Positions 52,620 through 61,400 of a DNA stretch of 64,000 nt are shown here, piece by piece. The stretch is from Actinobacteria bacterium OK074. Lineage in GTDB: Bacteria; Actinomycetota; Actinomycetes; Streptomycetales; Streptomycetaceae. The stretch is from NCBI GenBank assembly GCA_001298575.1, contig LJCV01000292.1:1-64000 (forward strand), read 5' to 3'. A model generated the notes under the pieces. That model was not told the origin of the DNA, made no database searches, and saw only the letters and a list, made by a program, of their open reading frames with translations. The position numbers were made by a program, and so were the translations under genes. Numbering within the stretch: the first letter of the stretch is position 1; each line of letters opens with the position of its first letter.

Positions 52620-53486
52620 TTACGTCTGATGGTTGCGCTGGTTCCGGTGCTTCCGCTGGTTCCGTTGCTTCCGCCGGAGCACCTTCTCCTCGACCGCGTC
52701 CGACGACAGGACCGTACCGATGATCCCGAGATCCGCCGCCGCGTTCCGCGCGACTTCGCGCACCACGGTGACGTCCTTGAGCATCAGGTCCGCCAGCCGG
52801 TCCGCGACCGCGTCGACCGAGCCGCTCCCGGCGACGACGCCGAGGGCCCGGCTCGCGCCGCTGCCCTGCTGCACGGCGGCCAGGATCGCCCGCTCCTCGA
52901 TCCCGAGCGAGCCCGCCAGCCGCACCGCGTCGACGGCGAGCCCCACCTGCGCCACGAACAGCGCGTTGTTCACGAGCTTGACCCGCTGGCCGTTGCCGGG
53001 CGGCCCCACCGGCATGATCGGCGAGGCGTACGCCGCCAGCAGCGGGCGCACCTTCTCCAGCAGGGCCTCGTCCCCGCCGACCCAGAGCGTGAGCCGGCCC
53101 GCGGCGACGTCGTGCGGACCGCCGGAGAGCGCCGCGTCGAGCACCCCGACCCCGCGCTCCGCCCCCGCCTCGACGAGCAGTTCGGCCGTCGCCGGGTCGG
53201 AGGTGGTGTGCTGGACGAGCACCGCGCCCGGCCTCATCGCCGCGAGGGCACCCTCCGGCCCGAGGCACACCGAGCGCACCTGCGCGTCCCGCAGCACGAC
53301 GACGAACACGGCGTCGGCGGCGCTGACGGTCTCGGCCACCGTCCCGGCCCAGTCCAGCCCGTCGGCCTCGGCCGTCGCCCGGGTTTCGGGGCGGCGGGCC
53401 AGGACCGTGACGTCGTGGCCCGCCGCCCGCAGCCGGTCCAGCATCGGCCGGCCCATACGGCCCGCCCCGACGAATCCGATCTTCAC
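52620..53486 (-). CDS. NAD(P)-dependent beta-hydroxyacid dehydrogenase, copy 2
   Basis: 288 residues from GTG 53486, which overlaps the previous stop by GTGA. Rossmann motif GFVGAGRMGRPM, ARRPETR favouring NADPH, and catalytic Lys in GNGQRVKLVNN are present. The substrate motif DAPVSGG is changed to DAALSGG, so it may act on a different acid from copy 1. The C-terminus is a low-complexity stretch of repeated Arg/Asn/Gln/Lys/His, matching DNA micro-repeats at 52624-52672. The 81-base gap to copy 1 has further short repeats (CTATT, GAACCTATT). Confidence 0.85.
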   Translation of the reverse strand: MKIGFVGAGRMGRPMLDRLRAAGHDVTVLARRPETRATAEADGLDWAGTVAETVSAADAVFVVVLRDAQVRSVCLGPEGALAAMRPGAVLVQHTTSDPATAELLVEAGAERGVGVLDAALSGGPHDVAAGRLTLWVGGDEALLEKVRPLLAAYASPIMPVGPPGNGQRVKLVNNALFVAQVGLAVDAVRLAGSLGIEERAILAAVQQGSGASRALGVVAGSGSVDAVADRLADLMLKDVTVVREVARNAAADLGIIGTVLSSDAVEEKVLRRKQRNQRKHRNQRNHQT

Positions 53487-54007
53487 TTTTCCTCCGAAAC
53501 GGAAGCTGGGGTAACGGGAGGCGGTGCGAGCATCTCGCGGTGCTCCGGCGTGCCGTCGAGATTCGCATTGACCCGCTCGGCGATCCGCCAGCCCCGCTCG
53601 GTGCGCACCCAGCGCCAGGTGTTCGCGGACACCCGGGCCACCCAGAACCGGTCGGCCGCCGCGTCCCAGCGGATGTTGAGCGCGTAGCTGCGCCCGGTCG
53701 CCCGGTCGCCGTCGACGACGATGTGCGGCACCGTCAGGACGTGGCCGCAGCCGCCGTGGATCAGGCTCTGGTGGCCGCCGCCGTGGACCATGCCGGCGAT
53801 GTCGTCCCGGCCGCGCATCCGCAGTTGGGGTACGGCGTCGAAGCCGCCGTCCTCGGTCCAGAGCGCCGCCGCGGCTGCCCCGGAACCGCTGTCGACGGCG
53901 GGCCCGTACTGGGCGGTCAACTGCATGATCTCGACCTGGTCCTCCAGTGCGCGCACCCTCGCGGCCAGTACCTCGACGGTGGCGCGGAGGTCGTCGATCT
54001 CGCTCAT
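53483..54007 (-). CDS. SnoaL/NTF2-like protein 1
   Basis: 174 residues from ATG 54007 with GGGAAGGG upstream. A coiled-coil-like start (IDDLRATVEVLAARVRALED) leads to a cone-shaped NTF2/SnoaL domain: MQLTAQYGPAVDSG, LWTEDGGFDA, MVHGGGHQSLIHGGCGHVLT and WRWVRTERGWRIAE. Such proteins are often small cyclases, isomerases or dehydratases in secondary metabolism and steroid or aromatic breakdown. Third-last in a coupled set with the alcohol dehydrogenase upstream and the two hydroxyacid dehydrogenases downstream. Confidence 0.8.
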   Translation of the reverse strand: MSEIDDLRATVEVLAARVRALEDQVEIMQLTAQYGPAVDSGSGAAAAALWTEDGGFDAVPQLRMRGRDDIAGMVHGGGHQSLIHGGCGHVLTVPHIVVDGDRATGRSYALNIRWDAAADRFWVARVSANTWRWVRTERGWRIAERVNANLDGTPEHREMLAPPPVTPASVSEEK

Positions 54008-54054
54008 GTGGCCCTTCCCTGTGGGGAGTTGCGGTGGTCGCCGGGGCGCGGTGG

Positions 54055-55092
54055 TCAGGGCACGACGACGATACGGGTCGGCCCGTCCGCGTCGCGTGCG
54101 GCGTCGAGCGCGGCGGGCACCTCGTCGAGGCCCACGGTCCGGCCCAGCATCGGGCGGACGTCGAGGGCGCCCGAGCAGACCGCCTCGAACGCCTCGTCCC
54201 AGTGGTCCGTCGAAGGCCCGCCGCCGAACTGGATGTTGAGGCCCTTCCGCTTGGCGGTCAGGGTGTGCAGATGGTCGCCCTCCGGCGGACCGCCGACGGA
54301 GAAGATCCGGGTGCCGCGCTCGCAGCCCTTGATGATCGAGTCCAGCACCCCCGGCACGCCGACGCACTCGAACACCACACACCCCGCCAGGCCCGGCATC
54401 AACTCGCCCACCCCCTGCGCCACTTCGCGCCAGGCCCGGTACGGCGAGCCCTCCGCGGGATCTACGACGACGTCGGCGCCCATGGCCAGCGCGGTCGCCC
54501 GGCGCGACGCGGCGAAGTCGACGGCCACCACCGGGCCGACGCCGAGGCTGCGCAGCCGGGCGATCACCGACAGCCCGATCGCGCCGCAGCCGATGACCAA
54601 CGGCACTTCCCGCGTGGCCACTTGGGCCCGGGAGGCGGTCGACCAGCCGACCGAGATCGCGTCCGCGACGCACACGATCTCGCTCGGCAGCTCCGAGACC
54701 ACGACCCGGGTGACCGCCTCGGTCAACAGGAGCAACTCGCCGAAGCCGCCCGGGGATTCGGGGTTCTGGCCGATGATCCTGCGACCGCCCGGGGTGGCCA
54801 GCACCGGCAGCGAACTCACCCGCGTGCCGAGCGGAATCCGGCGCTCGGTGCCGGGGCCGTGGCCGACGACCTCGGCGCAGTACTCGTGGCCCATGACGAT
54901 GTCGACGTCCTGGTCGTAGGTCGACATCCCGCTGTCGTCGTCGGCGCCCGCCTCCAGGTGGTCCATGAAGTGCAGGTCGGACGCGCAGATCCCGCACGCG
55001 AGGGACTTGACCAGGAGCTGGCCGGGGCCCGGGACCGGATCGGCGACGGTCCGGGCCTCGACCACCCCGCCCCGCAGCACGGCAGCACGCAT
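54055..55092 (-). CDS. Zinc-dependent alcohol dehydrogenase (MDR family)
   Basis: 345 residues from ATG 55092 with GGAGGAG six bases upstream; an in-frame extension through the 9-bp repeats exists but lacks a good start. Catalytic zinc ligands lie in CGICASDLH and GHEY; the four structural-zinc Cys of classical enzymes appear to be missing. NAD(P) motif GCGAIGLSVIA. It probably oxidises or reduces an alcohol/aldehyde, matching the carboxylic acid reductase nearby. First gene of the set ADH-SnoaL-two hydroxyacid dehydrogenases, divergent from a TetR gene. Confidence 0.88.
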   Translation of the reverse strand: MRAAVLRGGVVEARTVADPVPGPGQLLVKSLACGICASDLHFMDHLEAGADDDSGMSTYDQDVDIVMGHEYCAEVVGHGPGTERRIPLGTRVSSLPVLATPGGRRIIGQNPESPGGFGELLLLTEAVTRVVVSELPSEIVCVADAISVGWSTASRAQVATREVPLVIGCGAIGLSVIARLRSLGVGPVVAVDFAASRRATALAMGADVVVDPAEGSPYRAWREVAQGVGELMPGLAGCVVFECVGVPGVLDSIIKGCERGTRIFSVGGPPEGDHLHTLTAKRKGLNIQFGGGPSTDHWDEAFEAVCSGALDVRPMLGRTVGLDEVPAALDAARDADGPTRIVVVP

Positions 55093-55123
55093 CGCGACTC
55101 CTCCTCGAATCCTCGAACTCCTG

Positions 55124-55150
55124 CTCATGGACCTCATGGACCTCATGGAC
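55124..55150. repeat. Three tandem 9-bp repeats upstream of the alcohol dehydrogenase
   Basis: CTCATGGAC is repeated three times without gaps. On the minus strand each unit has an ATG in frame with the dehydrogenase, 35-60 bases upstream of its likely start. Confidence 0.8.
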
Positions 55151-55304
55151 CGGGAATTGCTGACGGGCGCACACCATGTTCCCGCCCTCGGCCTGCCCTC
55201 GGACTGTAGCCATGCGGGCGTAGTTATAGAAGACGCCGTCCTAAAATTGCGGGGATCGGCGCCGACCGGGTCCGGTGTCCTCCCAGGTCACTACGATGGC
55301 CGCC

Positions 55305-55895
55305 ATGGCAGAGCCCCGCCGTCTCCCGGGCCGTCCACGGGATACGACCATCAGCGAACGCGCCCTCGCGGCCACGCGCGAACTGCTCGTCCAGCGCGGC
55401 TTCGACGCGACGACGATCCAGGCCGTCGCGGACCACTCCGGCGTGCACGCCTCCGCCATCTACCGCCGCTGGCCGTCCCGGATCGAGCTGATCGAGGAGG
55501 CCACCTTCCCCGGGCTCAGCCCGCTGAGCGTGCGGCCGACCGGCGACCTCCGCCGCGACCTGCGCCGCTTCGTCCGCGCCTACACGGCGGCCTTCGACGC
55601 GCCCGCGGCCCGCGCGGCGGCGGCCGGGCTCCTCGCGCACCAGCAGTCGTCGATCCGGTCCCGGCCGCCGGAGCTGTACCTACGGGTGTCGGCGCGCCCG
55701 CAGTTCCGGGACATCCTGCGCGCGGCGCCGCCCGGCAGCGTCGACCCGGCCGTGGACCCGGACGACGTCTTCGACATGCTCCTCGGCGCGATCCTGGCCC
55801 GCACCCTCCTCGCGGGCGCGCTGCCCCGGCACCGCCCGATGGAGCGCACGGTCGAGATGGTGCTTAGGCTGCTGCGACCGCCCGGCGGCGAGTGA
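55305..55895 (+). CDS. TetR family transcriptional regulator
   Basis: 196 residues from ATG 55305; TACGAT ends seven bases upstream, so the mRNA is probably leaderless. HTH at about 18-60 (RALAATRELLVQRGFDATTI, AVADHSGVHASAIYRRWPSR). The C-terminal region is of the TetR_C_11-like helical type. It is divergent from the alcohol dehydrogenase operon and followed by an SDR operon whose promoter has the TGAGAA/ATTCTC operator, so it is one candidate for binding that site. Confidence 0.88.
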   Translation: MAEPRRLPGRPRDTTISERALAATRELLVQRGFDATTIQAVADHSGVHASAIYRRWPSRIELIEEATFPGLSPLSVRPTGDLRRDLRRFVRAYTAAFDAPAARAAAAGLLAHQQSSIRSRPPELYLRVSARPQFRDILRAAPPGSVDPAVDPDDVFDMLLGAILARTLLAGALPRHRPMERTVEMVLRLLRPPGGE

Positions 55896-55963
55896 CTCCA
55901 TTGCCACGCCGGTCCTTCCGTGCCATTGTGGCGAACCGTCTTGAGAGTCATGATCTCATTGGT

Positions 55964-55978
55964 GAGAATGACATTCTC
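55964..55978. promoter_or_regulatory. Operator GAGAATGACATTCTC before the SDR operon
   Basis: A perfect 7-bp inverted repeat with one central base, about 60 bases before the SDR start. The same layout TGAGAA-N4-ATTCTC-GC recurs at 58407-58424 before the luciferase-like gene, so one regulator probably controls both. A 12-bp repeat GATCGTGCTCGC follows at 55989-56024. Confidence 0.8.
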
Positions 55979-56036
55979 GCGCCGCCGTGATCGTGCTCGC
56001 GATCGTGCTCGTGATGGTGTGATCAAGGAGGACGGC

Positions 56037-56939
56037 ATGCCGAACACCCCCAACGACACCCCCGACTACGCCCCCAACGCCCCGCTCAACGCCCCGCCCT
56101 TCGCCGCCCGTTACGGCCCCTGGGCCCTCGTCGCCGGTGCCTCCGAGGGTGTGGGCGCGGCCTACGCCCGCGCGGTGGCCGAGCGCGGCGTCAACGTCGT
56201 CCTCCTCGCCCGTCGTCAGGCCGCGCTCGACGAGGTCGCCGCCGCCATCCGGGCCGACACCGGCGTCGACACCCGCACCCTCGCCGTCGACCTCACCCAC
56301 GCTGACGCCATGGAGACGATCGTGGCGGCCACCGCCGGGCTCGACATCGGGACGGTGCTGTACTGCGCCGGCGCGGACCCCAACTACGAGCCGTTCCTGG
56401 CCCGTTCGGTGGAGACCGCGCTGGCCATGGTGGAGCGGAACTGCGTCATGCCGCTGCGGGTCTGCCACCACTTCGCCGCGCCGATGCGGGCCCGCGGCAG
56501 GGGCGCCATCGTGCTGGTCTCCTCGGCCGCCGGGCTCTACGGCTCCGCCAACATGGTCGCGTACGCGGCCACGAAGGCGTTCGACACCGTGATGGCCGAG
56601 GCGCTCTGGGCGGAACTGCACGACAAGGGCGTGGACGTACTGGCCCTGGTGCTGGGGGCCACCGACACCCCGGCCCTGCGCCGGACTCTGGTCCGCCGCG
56701 GGAGCCTGAGCGGTGCGGACGACGCGACCCCGATCCCCGGTGCCGTCACGGCCGAGCAGGTCGTGGCGGAGGCGATTGCCAACCTGGCGAACGGCCCGAC
56801 CTGGTTCGCGGGCGAGCAACTCCGGGAAAGCACCCGCAAGTTGAGCGCCCTCCCGCGCAACGACGCCGTCCGGGCGATGCTCCGCCACAGCCGCGGCGGC
56901 GTCATGGCCGAGGGGCCCCGGAAGGAGGCGGCCCGGTGA
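56037..56939 (+). CDS. Short-chain dehydrogenase/reductase
   Basis: 300 residues from ATG 56037 with a strong AAGGAGG. After a Pro/Asn-rich start (PNTPNDTPDYAPNAPLNAPP) comes the SDR core: cofactor loop GASEGVGAAYA, LLARRQ suggesting NADPH, catalytic Ser in VSSAAGLYG and YAATK (Tyr, Lys). It resembles the group of long-tailed SDRs acting on lipids or steroids, with C-terminal region ending in AEGPRKEAAR. It overlaps the next SnoaL-like gene by GTGA. Control probably by the operator at 55964. Confidence 0.88.
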   Translation: MPNTPNDTPDYAPNAPLNAPPFAARYGPWALVAGASEGVGAAYARAVAERGVNVVLLARRQAALDEVAAAIRADTGVDTRTLAVDLTHADAMETIVAATAGLDIGTVLYCAGADPNYEPFLARSVETALAMVERNCVMPLRVCHHFAAPMRARGRGAIVLVSSAAGLYGSANMVAYAATKAFDTVMAEALWAELHDKGVDVLALVLGATDTPALRRTLVRRGSLSGADDATPIPGAVTAEQVVAEAIANLANGPTWFAGEQLRESTRKLSALPRNDAVRAMLRHSRGGVMAEGPRKEAAR

Positions 56940-57376
56940 CGACGCGGCCGGCCGACCGGGACCCGCGCCAGGACGTGGCCGACGTGCTGGTGCGCTACGC
57001 CACCGGTGTCGACCGGCGCGACTGGGACCTGTTCCGCAGCTGCTTCACCGACGACTGCGAGGCCGACTACGGCGACATCGGCAGTTGGCACGACGCCGAC
57101 TCCTTCACCGCGTGGATGGACCGGGCCCACCGGCGGGGCGGTCGTTCCCTGCACCGCGTCACCAACGAGACCGTCACCCCGCACGCCACCGGCGCCACCG
57201 CCCGCTGCTACCTCGACGCCCTCGTCCTGACGGCCGACGAACAGGCCGCCGTCCACACGGTCGGCTACTGCGACGACGAGCTGGTGCACACCGCCGACGG
57301 CTGGCGGATCTCCCGCCGCCGCTACACCCGGGTGCTCTCCCGGATCGAGCGCGACCCGGGCCTACCGGGTCAGTAA
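56936..57376 (+). CDS. SnoaL/NTF2-like protein 2
   Basis: 146 residues from GTG 56936, overlapping the SDR stop. SnoaL_4-type fold: VADVLVRYATGVDRRDWDLF, FTDDCEADYGDIG, HRVTNETVTPHATGATAR and GWRISRRRYTRVL. The family Tyr-Asp and His residues that act in scytalone dehydratase-like enzymes appear kept (Tyr in RYATG, Asp in RRDWD, His in LHRVTN). Co-translated with the SDR, so it likely acts on the same substrate. Confidence 0.82.
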   Translation: MTTRPADRDPRQDVADVLVRYATGVDRRDWDLFRSCFTDDCEADYGDIGSWHDADSFTAWMDRAHRRGGRSLHRVTNETVTPHATGATARCYLDALVLTADEQAAVHTVGYCDDELVHTADGWRISRRRYTRVLSRIERDPGLPGQ

Positions 57377-57403
57377 CCGGCCGCCGGGCCACACCAGTCG
57401 GGC

Positions 57404-58375
57404 CTACGTGAAGGCGGGCAGCACCTCGCGCTCGAACAACCGCAGGCTCGACCAGGCCAGTTCCATCGGCATCCCGCCGCACAGCGGATGGAACTGGACG
57501 AACGGGAAGTCCAACTCCTTCTGCTCCGCCACGAACTGATCCGGCGTCAGCACCCGGTACTGACCGGTGGCCCGCAGCGCCGCACTGTCGGCGACGGCAC
57601 GGTACGGCGCCGCCAGGTTGGCGCGGGCGTTCCAGTCGCCGTAGGCGTTCGTCTCGTGGAGGAAGAACGGGGCCATCAACTCCCAGCCGCGCTCGGGGTC
57701 TTCGGCGAGCGCGACGACACGGTTCTCGCCGACCGGGCTGGGGCCGGGGTCGGCGCGGCCGAGCCGCAGGACCTCGTCGCGGTAGAACTCCCAGACCTCG
57801 GGCACCGACGGGACGAACCCGTCCGCGATACGGGCCGCCCGGCGCGCGGCCGGTTCGCTGCTGCCGCCCAGCAGGACGCCGGGACCGCCGGGGCGGAACG
57901 GCGCGGGCGTCAGGTGCACGGTGCGGCCCCGGTGAGTGAACGGCTCCCCGGCGAACGCCGACTTGAGGGTGCGCACCGCCTCGGTCACGCGCCGGCCGCG
58001 CTCCCGCATGGGCACGTCGAACAGGGCGAACTCCTCGGCCACGTAACCGCCCGCGGCGATCAGGTCGACCCGGCCCCGGCTCAGGTTGTCGAGCACGATC
58101 ATGTCCTCGGCCAGCCGCAGCGGGTCGTGGAACGGGGCGATCAGCGCGGCGATGAGGAACCGCACCTCGGTGGTGCGGGCCGCCATCGCCGCGAGCATCG
58201 TGATCGGGCTGGGGAGATAGCCGTCCGGCGAGCCGTGGTGCTCGGAGACGGTGATCCTCGTGCACCCCAGCCCGTCGGCCCACTCGGCCATGTCGAGGGC
58301 CGCCGCATAGCGGTCGGCCATGCTCGTGCCGGACATCGGCGGATTGCGGAAGTCGAAGCGCAGGGCGAACTTCAT
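57404..58375 (-). CDS. Luciferase-like (LLM) flavin-dependent oxidoreductase
   Basis: 323 residues from ATG 58375. TIM-barrel of the bacterial luciferase superfamily: MAEWADGLGCTRITVSEHHG, FLIAALIAPFHDPLRLAEDM, LDNLSRGRVDLIAAGGYV and VLLGGSSEPAARRAARIADGF. These enzymes use FMNH2 or F420; the sequence does not decide which. It sits 97 bases after the carboxylic acid reductase stop with its own operator (58408-58422), so it can be expressed separately. Its likely role is a flavin-dependent oxidation in the same pathway. Confidence 0.88.
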   Translation of the reverse strand: MKFALRFDFRNPPMSGTSMADRYAAALDMAEWADGLGCTRITVSEHHGSPDGYLPSPITMLAAMAARTTEVRFLIAALIAPFHDPLRLAEDMIVLDNLSRGRVDLIAAGGYVAEEFALFDVPMRERGRRVTEAVRTLKSAFAGEPFTHRGRTVHLTPAPFRPGGPGVLLGGSSEPAARRAARIADGFVPSVPEVWEFYRDEVLRLGRADPGPSPVGENRVVALAEDPERGWELMAPFFLHETNAYGDWNARANLAAPYRAVADSAALRATGQYRVLTPDQFVAEQKELDFPFVQFHPLCGGMPMELAWSSLRLFEREVLPAFT

Positions 58376-58407
58376 GCTCCGACGATATCAGTGGAGTTCT
58401 CGAAAAT

Positions 58408-58422
58408 GAGAAGCTGATTCTC
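58408..58422. promoter_or_regulatory. Operator GAGAAGCTGATTCTC before the luciferase-like gene
   Basis: TGAGAA-N4-ATTCTC-GC has the same length and flanks as the site at 55964. A second overlapping pair TTCTC/GAGAA (58398-58412) may extend it. It is about 33 bases upstream of the ATG at 58375 and overlaps the promoter region. Confidence 0.75.
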
Positions 58423-58472
58423 GCCGCCCGACTCCCGCACACGCCGCCCAACTCCAGCATCCACATGGGGAC

Positions 58473-61400
58473 TTACGGCAGCAGCCCCAGCCCCCGCAGA
58501 TCGTCCGCGTACTTGGTGATCAGCTCGGCCGACAGCCGCGGGATGTCCTTGTCGTCGCCGATCCCCGCCTCCCGTACGGCCTTCTCGAAGCGGTCGGCGG
58601 GGATGAGCGAGCCGGGTACGGGCTCCTCGGGGTGCCGGAAGGCGTGCAGGATCGGCAGCAGCGAGCGTTGGCGGCGCGGCTCCGGCAGAGCCCGCAACGC
58701 GGTCTCGAAGGAGGCGAACCACTCGTCGTAGTCGTCGATCCGGCGGATCGGGTGGCCGGCCCCGGTGAGCCAGTCGACGAAGGTGTCCAGCGAGATGCCG
58801 TCGTCGTGCGGGTTGACGACGTTGTAGGTCCGGTGGCCGTCGGCGGTGCGGGTGCCGAGGGTGTTGACGGCCCGCGCGACGAAGTCGACGGGCAGCCCGT
58901 CGTAGTGCGCCCGCGGCCGGCCGCCCGCCGGGCCGGTGCGGTAGAACGAGGCCGGGGCGGTGCCGATGGTGACGAGGCTGAGCAGCAGCCGGGTGAACAG
59001 GTCGGGGACGTTCAGCTGACCGGTGTGGCGGCGGTGGGCGAGGATCATGTCCGAGCGGAACACCGCGACCGGCAGCCCGTACGCCTCGTGCGCCTCCCGC
59101 AGCAGCACCTCGCCCGCCCACTTGCTGGTCGCGTACCCGGAGGCGTAGGCGTCCGAGAGGGGCCGCGCGGGGCTCACCTCGCGGATGTCCGCCCACTCGT
59201 CCAGCCGCGCCGGATCGAGGTCGGTGGCCACACCGACCGTCGAGAGATAGGTGAACGGCTTGATTCGGGTGGTGAGGGCGAGCCGGATCAGCTCGGCGGT
59301 GCCGACGACGTTCGGGCCGAACAACTGGTCGTACGGCAGCATGTGGTTGACCAGGGCCGCCGGGTGCAGGACGAGGTCGACGTCGGCGGCCAGCCGGTCC
59401 CAGGTGGCCTGGTCCAGGCCGAGGCGCTCCTGGCCGATGTCCCCGGCGAGCACGTCGAGATGGCGGGCGGACAGCTCCCGGTAGCGGTCCAGGAGGGCCG
59501 GATCGCCGCTGTCGAAGGCGCTCTCCAGCCGCTGCCGCGCGTCCTCGGCGTCCCGGCCGCGCACGACGACGACCAGCCTGCCGCCAGTGGGGGCCAGCCG
59601 CTCCAGCCAGTCCAGGCACATGAACCGGCCCAGATAGCCGTTCGCGCCGGTCAACAGCACGGTCTCCGGGGCCTGTTCGGCCGCCGCCGGGCGCGGCAGC
59701 CGGGCGGCGGCGGCCAGGGTCCCGGCGTCGACGAACCGCGCCAGGGTCAGGTCGGCGGCCCGCGCCTCGGTGCTGCCGGGGCCGTGCACCGAGGCGAGCG
59801 ACGGCCGCCGGGCGCCCGAGGCCAGCTCGGCCGCTATGTGGTCGGCGATCGACCGCAGGGTGTTGCCCGGGCTGAGCAGCAGCCCGACCGGGACCTCGAT
59901 GCCGAAGATGTCCCGCAGCAGCCGGGAGAAGGACAGGGCGGACAGCGAGTCCACGCCCAGGTCGGTGAAGCGGGCGCTCTCGCGGAGGTCCGCGGGCGCG
60001 CAGCCCAGCAGCGCGCTCGCCCCGCGGCGGATCGCCTCGAACACCGGCTGGCCGGGGCCCGCTTCGCGCAGCGCGCGCAACGCCTCCTCCTGGCCGCTGG
60101 CCAACTCCTCGTAGAGGGCTTCGAGTCGGCTGCCGTAGCGCTCCTTGAGCTGCGGGCGCAGGCTCTTGCGGATGTCCGACAACAGCCCGTTCTCGGTGCT
60201 GAACGGCTCGGTCTCCACCAGGAAGTCGCGCGGGATCTCGTACGGCTCCAACTCGGCCTGCCGGGCGACCTGTTGCAGCGCCTGGCTCAGCGACCGCCGC
60301 AACTCGTCGGGGTCCGCCGCCGGGTGCAGCGCCTCTTCGGCGGGCACGATCACGGCGAGCAGGTGGGAGCGCTCGCTGTTGACGTAGACGTACACCTGCC
60401 GGATCAGCGGGCTGGTGACGAAGGCGCTCTCCAGCCGGGAGACGGTGACGAACTCGCCCTGGGCCAGCTTGAGTACGTTGTTGCGGCGGTCCACGTAGAC
60501 CATCCGGTCCGGGCCCGTCTCGGCCATGATGTCGCCGGTCCGGTAGAAGCCGTCCTCGTCGAAGACCGCCGCCGTCGTCTCGGGCCGCTTGTAGTAACCG
60601 GGCATGACGTCCTGCGTCTTGACCAGCAACTCGCCCCGGGGGTACGGCAGATCGGTGGTGAAGTAGTTGAGTTCGGGCACGTCGACGAGCTTGTACTCGA
60701 CGACCGGGGGCCGCTGCACGAGCGAGTCGAACAGGACGAAGCCGATCTCGGTCGCCCCGTAGCCGTCGTGCAGGGGCAGTTGGAGGCAGGACTCGACAAA
60801 CCGCTTCAGTTCGGGGGCGATCGGCGCGCTGCCGCAGGTCACCTCCAGCACGCGACCGCCGATGAACCGCTCCCGCAGGTCCGCCTTGACGGCCGTCTCC
60901 AGCGCGTCCCGGTCGGTGAACTCCCCGGCCCTGCGGACCACTTCGCTCTGGTACTCCTGGAACAGCATGTCGCAGATGCGCGGCACGAGCAGCAGCCGCG
61001 TCGGCCGTACCAGCGCCATGTCCTCGAAGAGGGTCGACACGTCGCTCTTCGCCGTGAAGTACGAGATGCCGCCCGCGCCGAGGGTCCGGTACAGGGTGGC
61101 CCGGCCCGCCACGTGGCTCATCGGCATGTAGTTGAGGCCGACGGACGGAATGTCGTCCAGCACCGGACCCCAGCCCGACCAGAGCCGGCACAGCATCCGG
61201 TCCGTGTAGATCGCGCCCTTCGGCGTCCCGGTGCTGCCCGAGGTGTAGATGAGCAGCCGCATCGGATCCTCGTCCGGCCCGGTCCGGAACTCCGGTGCGG
61301 GCGGCAGGGCACGGCCGTGCGCGGTCACCGCGGCGAGGGAGTCGACCGGCGGCAGTCCGGCCGCGGCCAGCCGGTCGCGCGCGGCCTCGAACCGCTCCCG

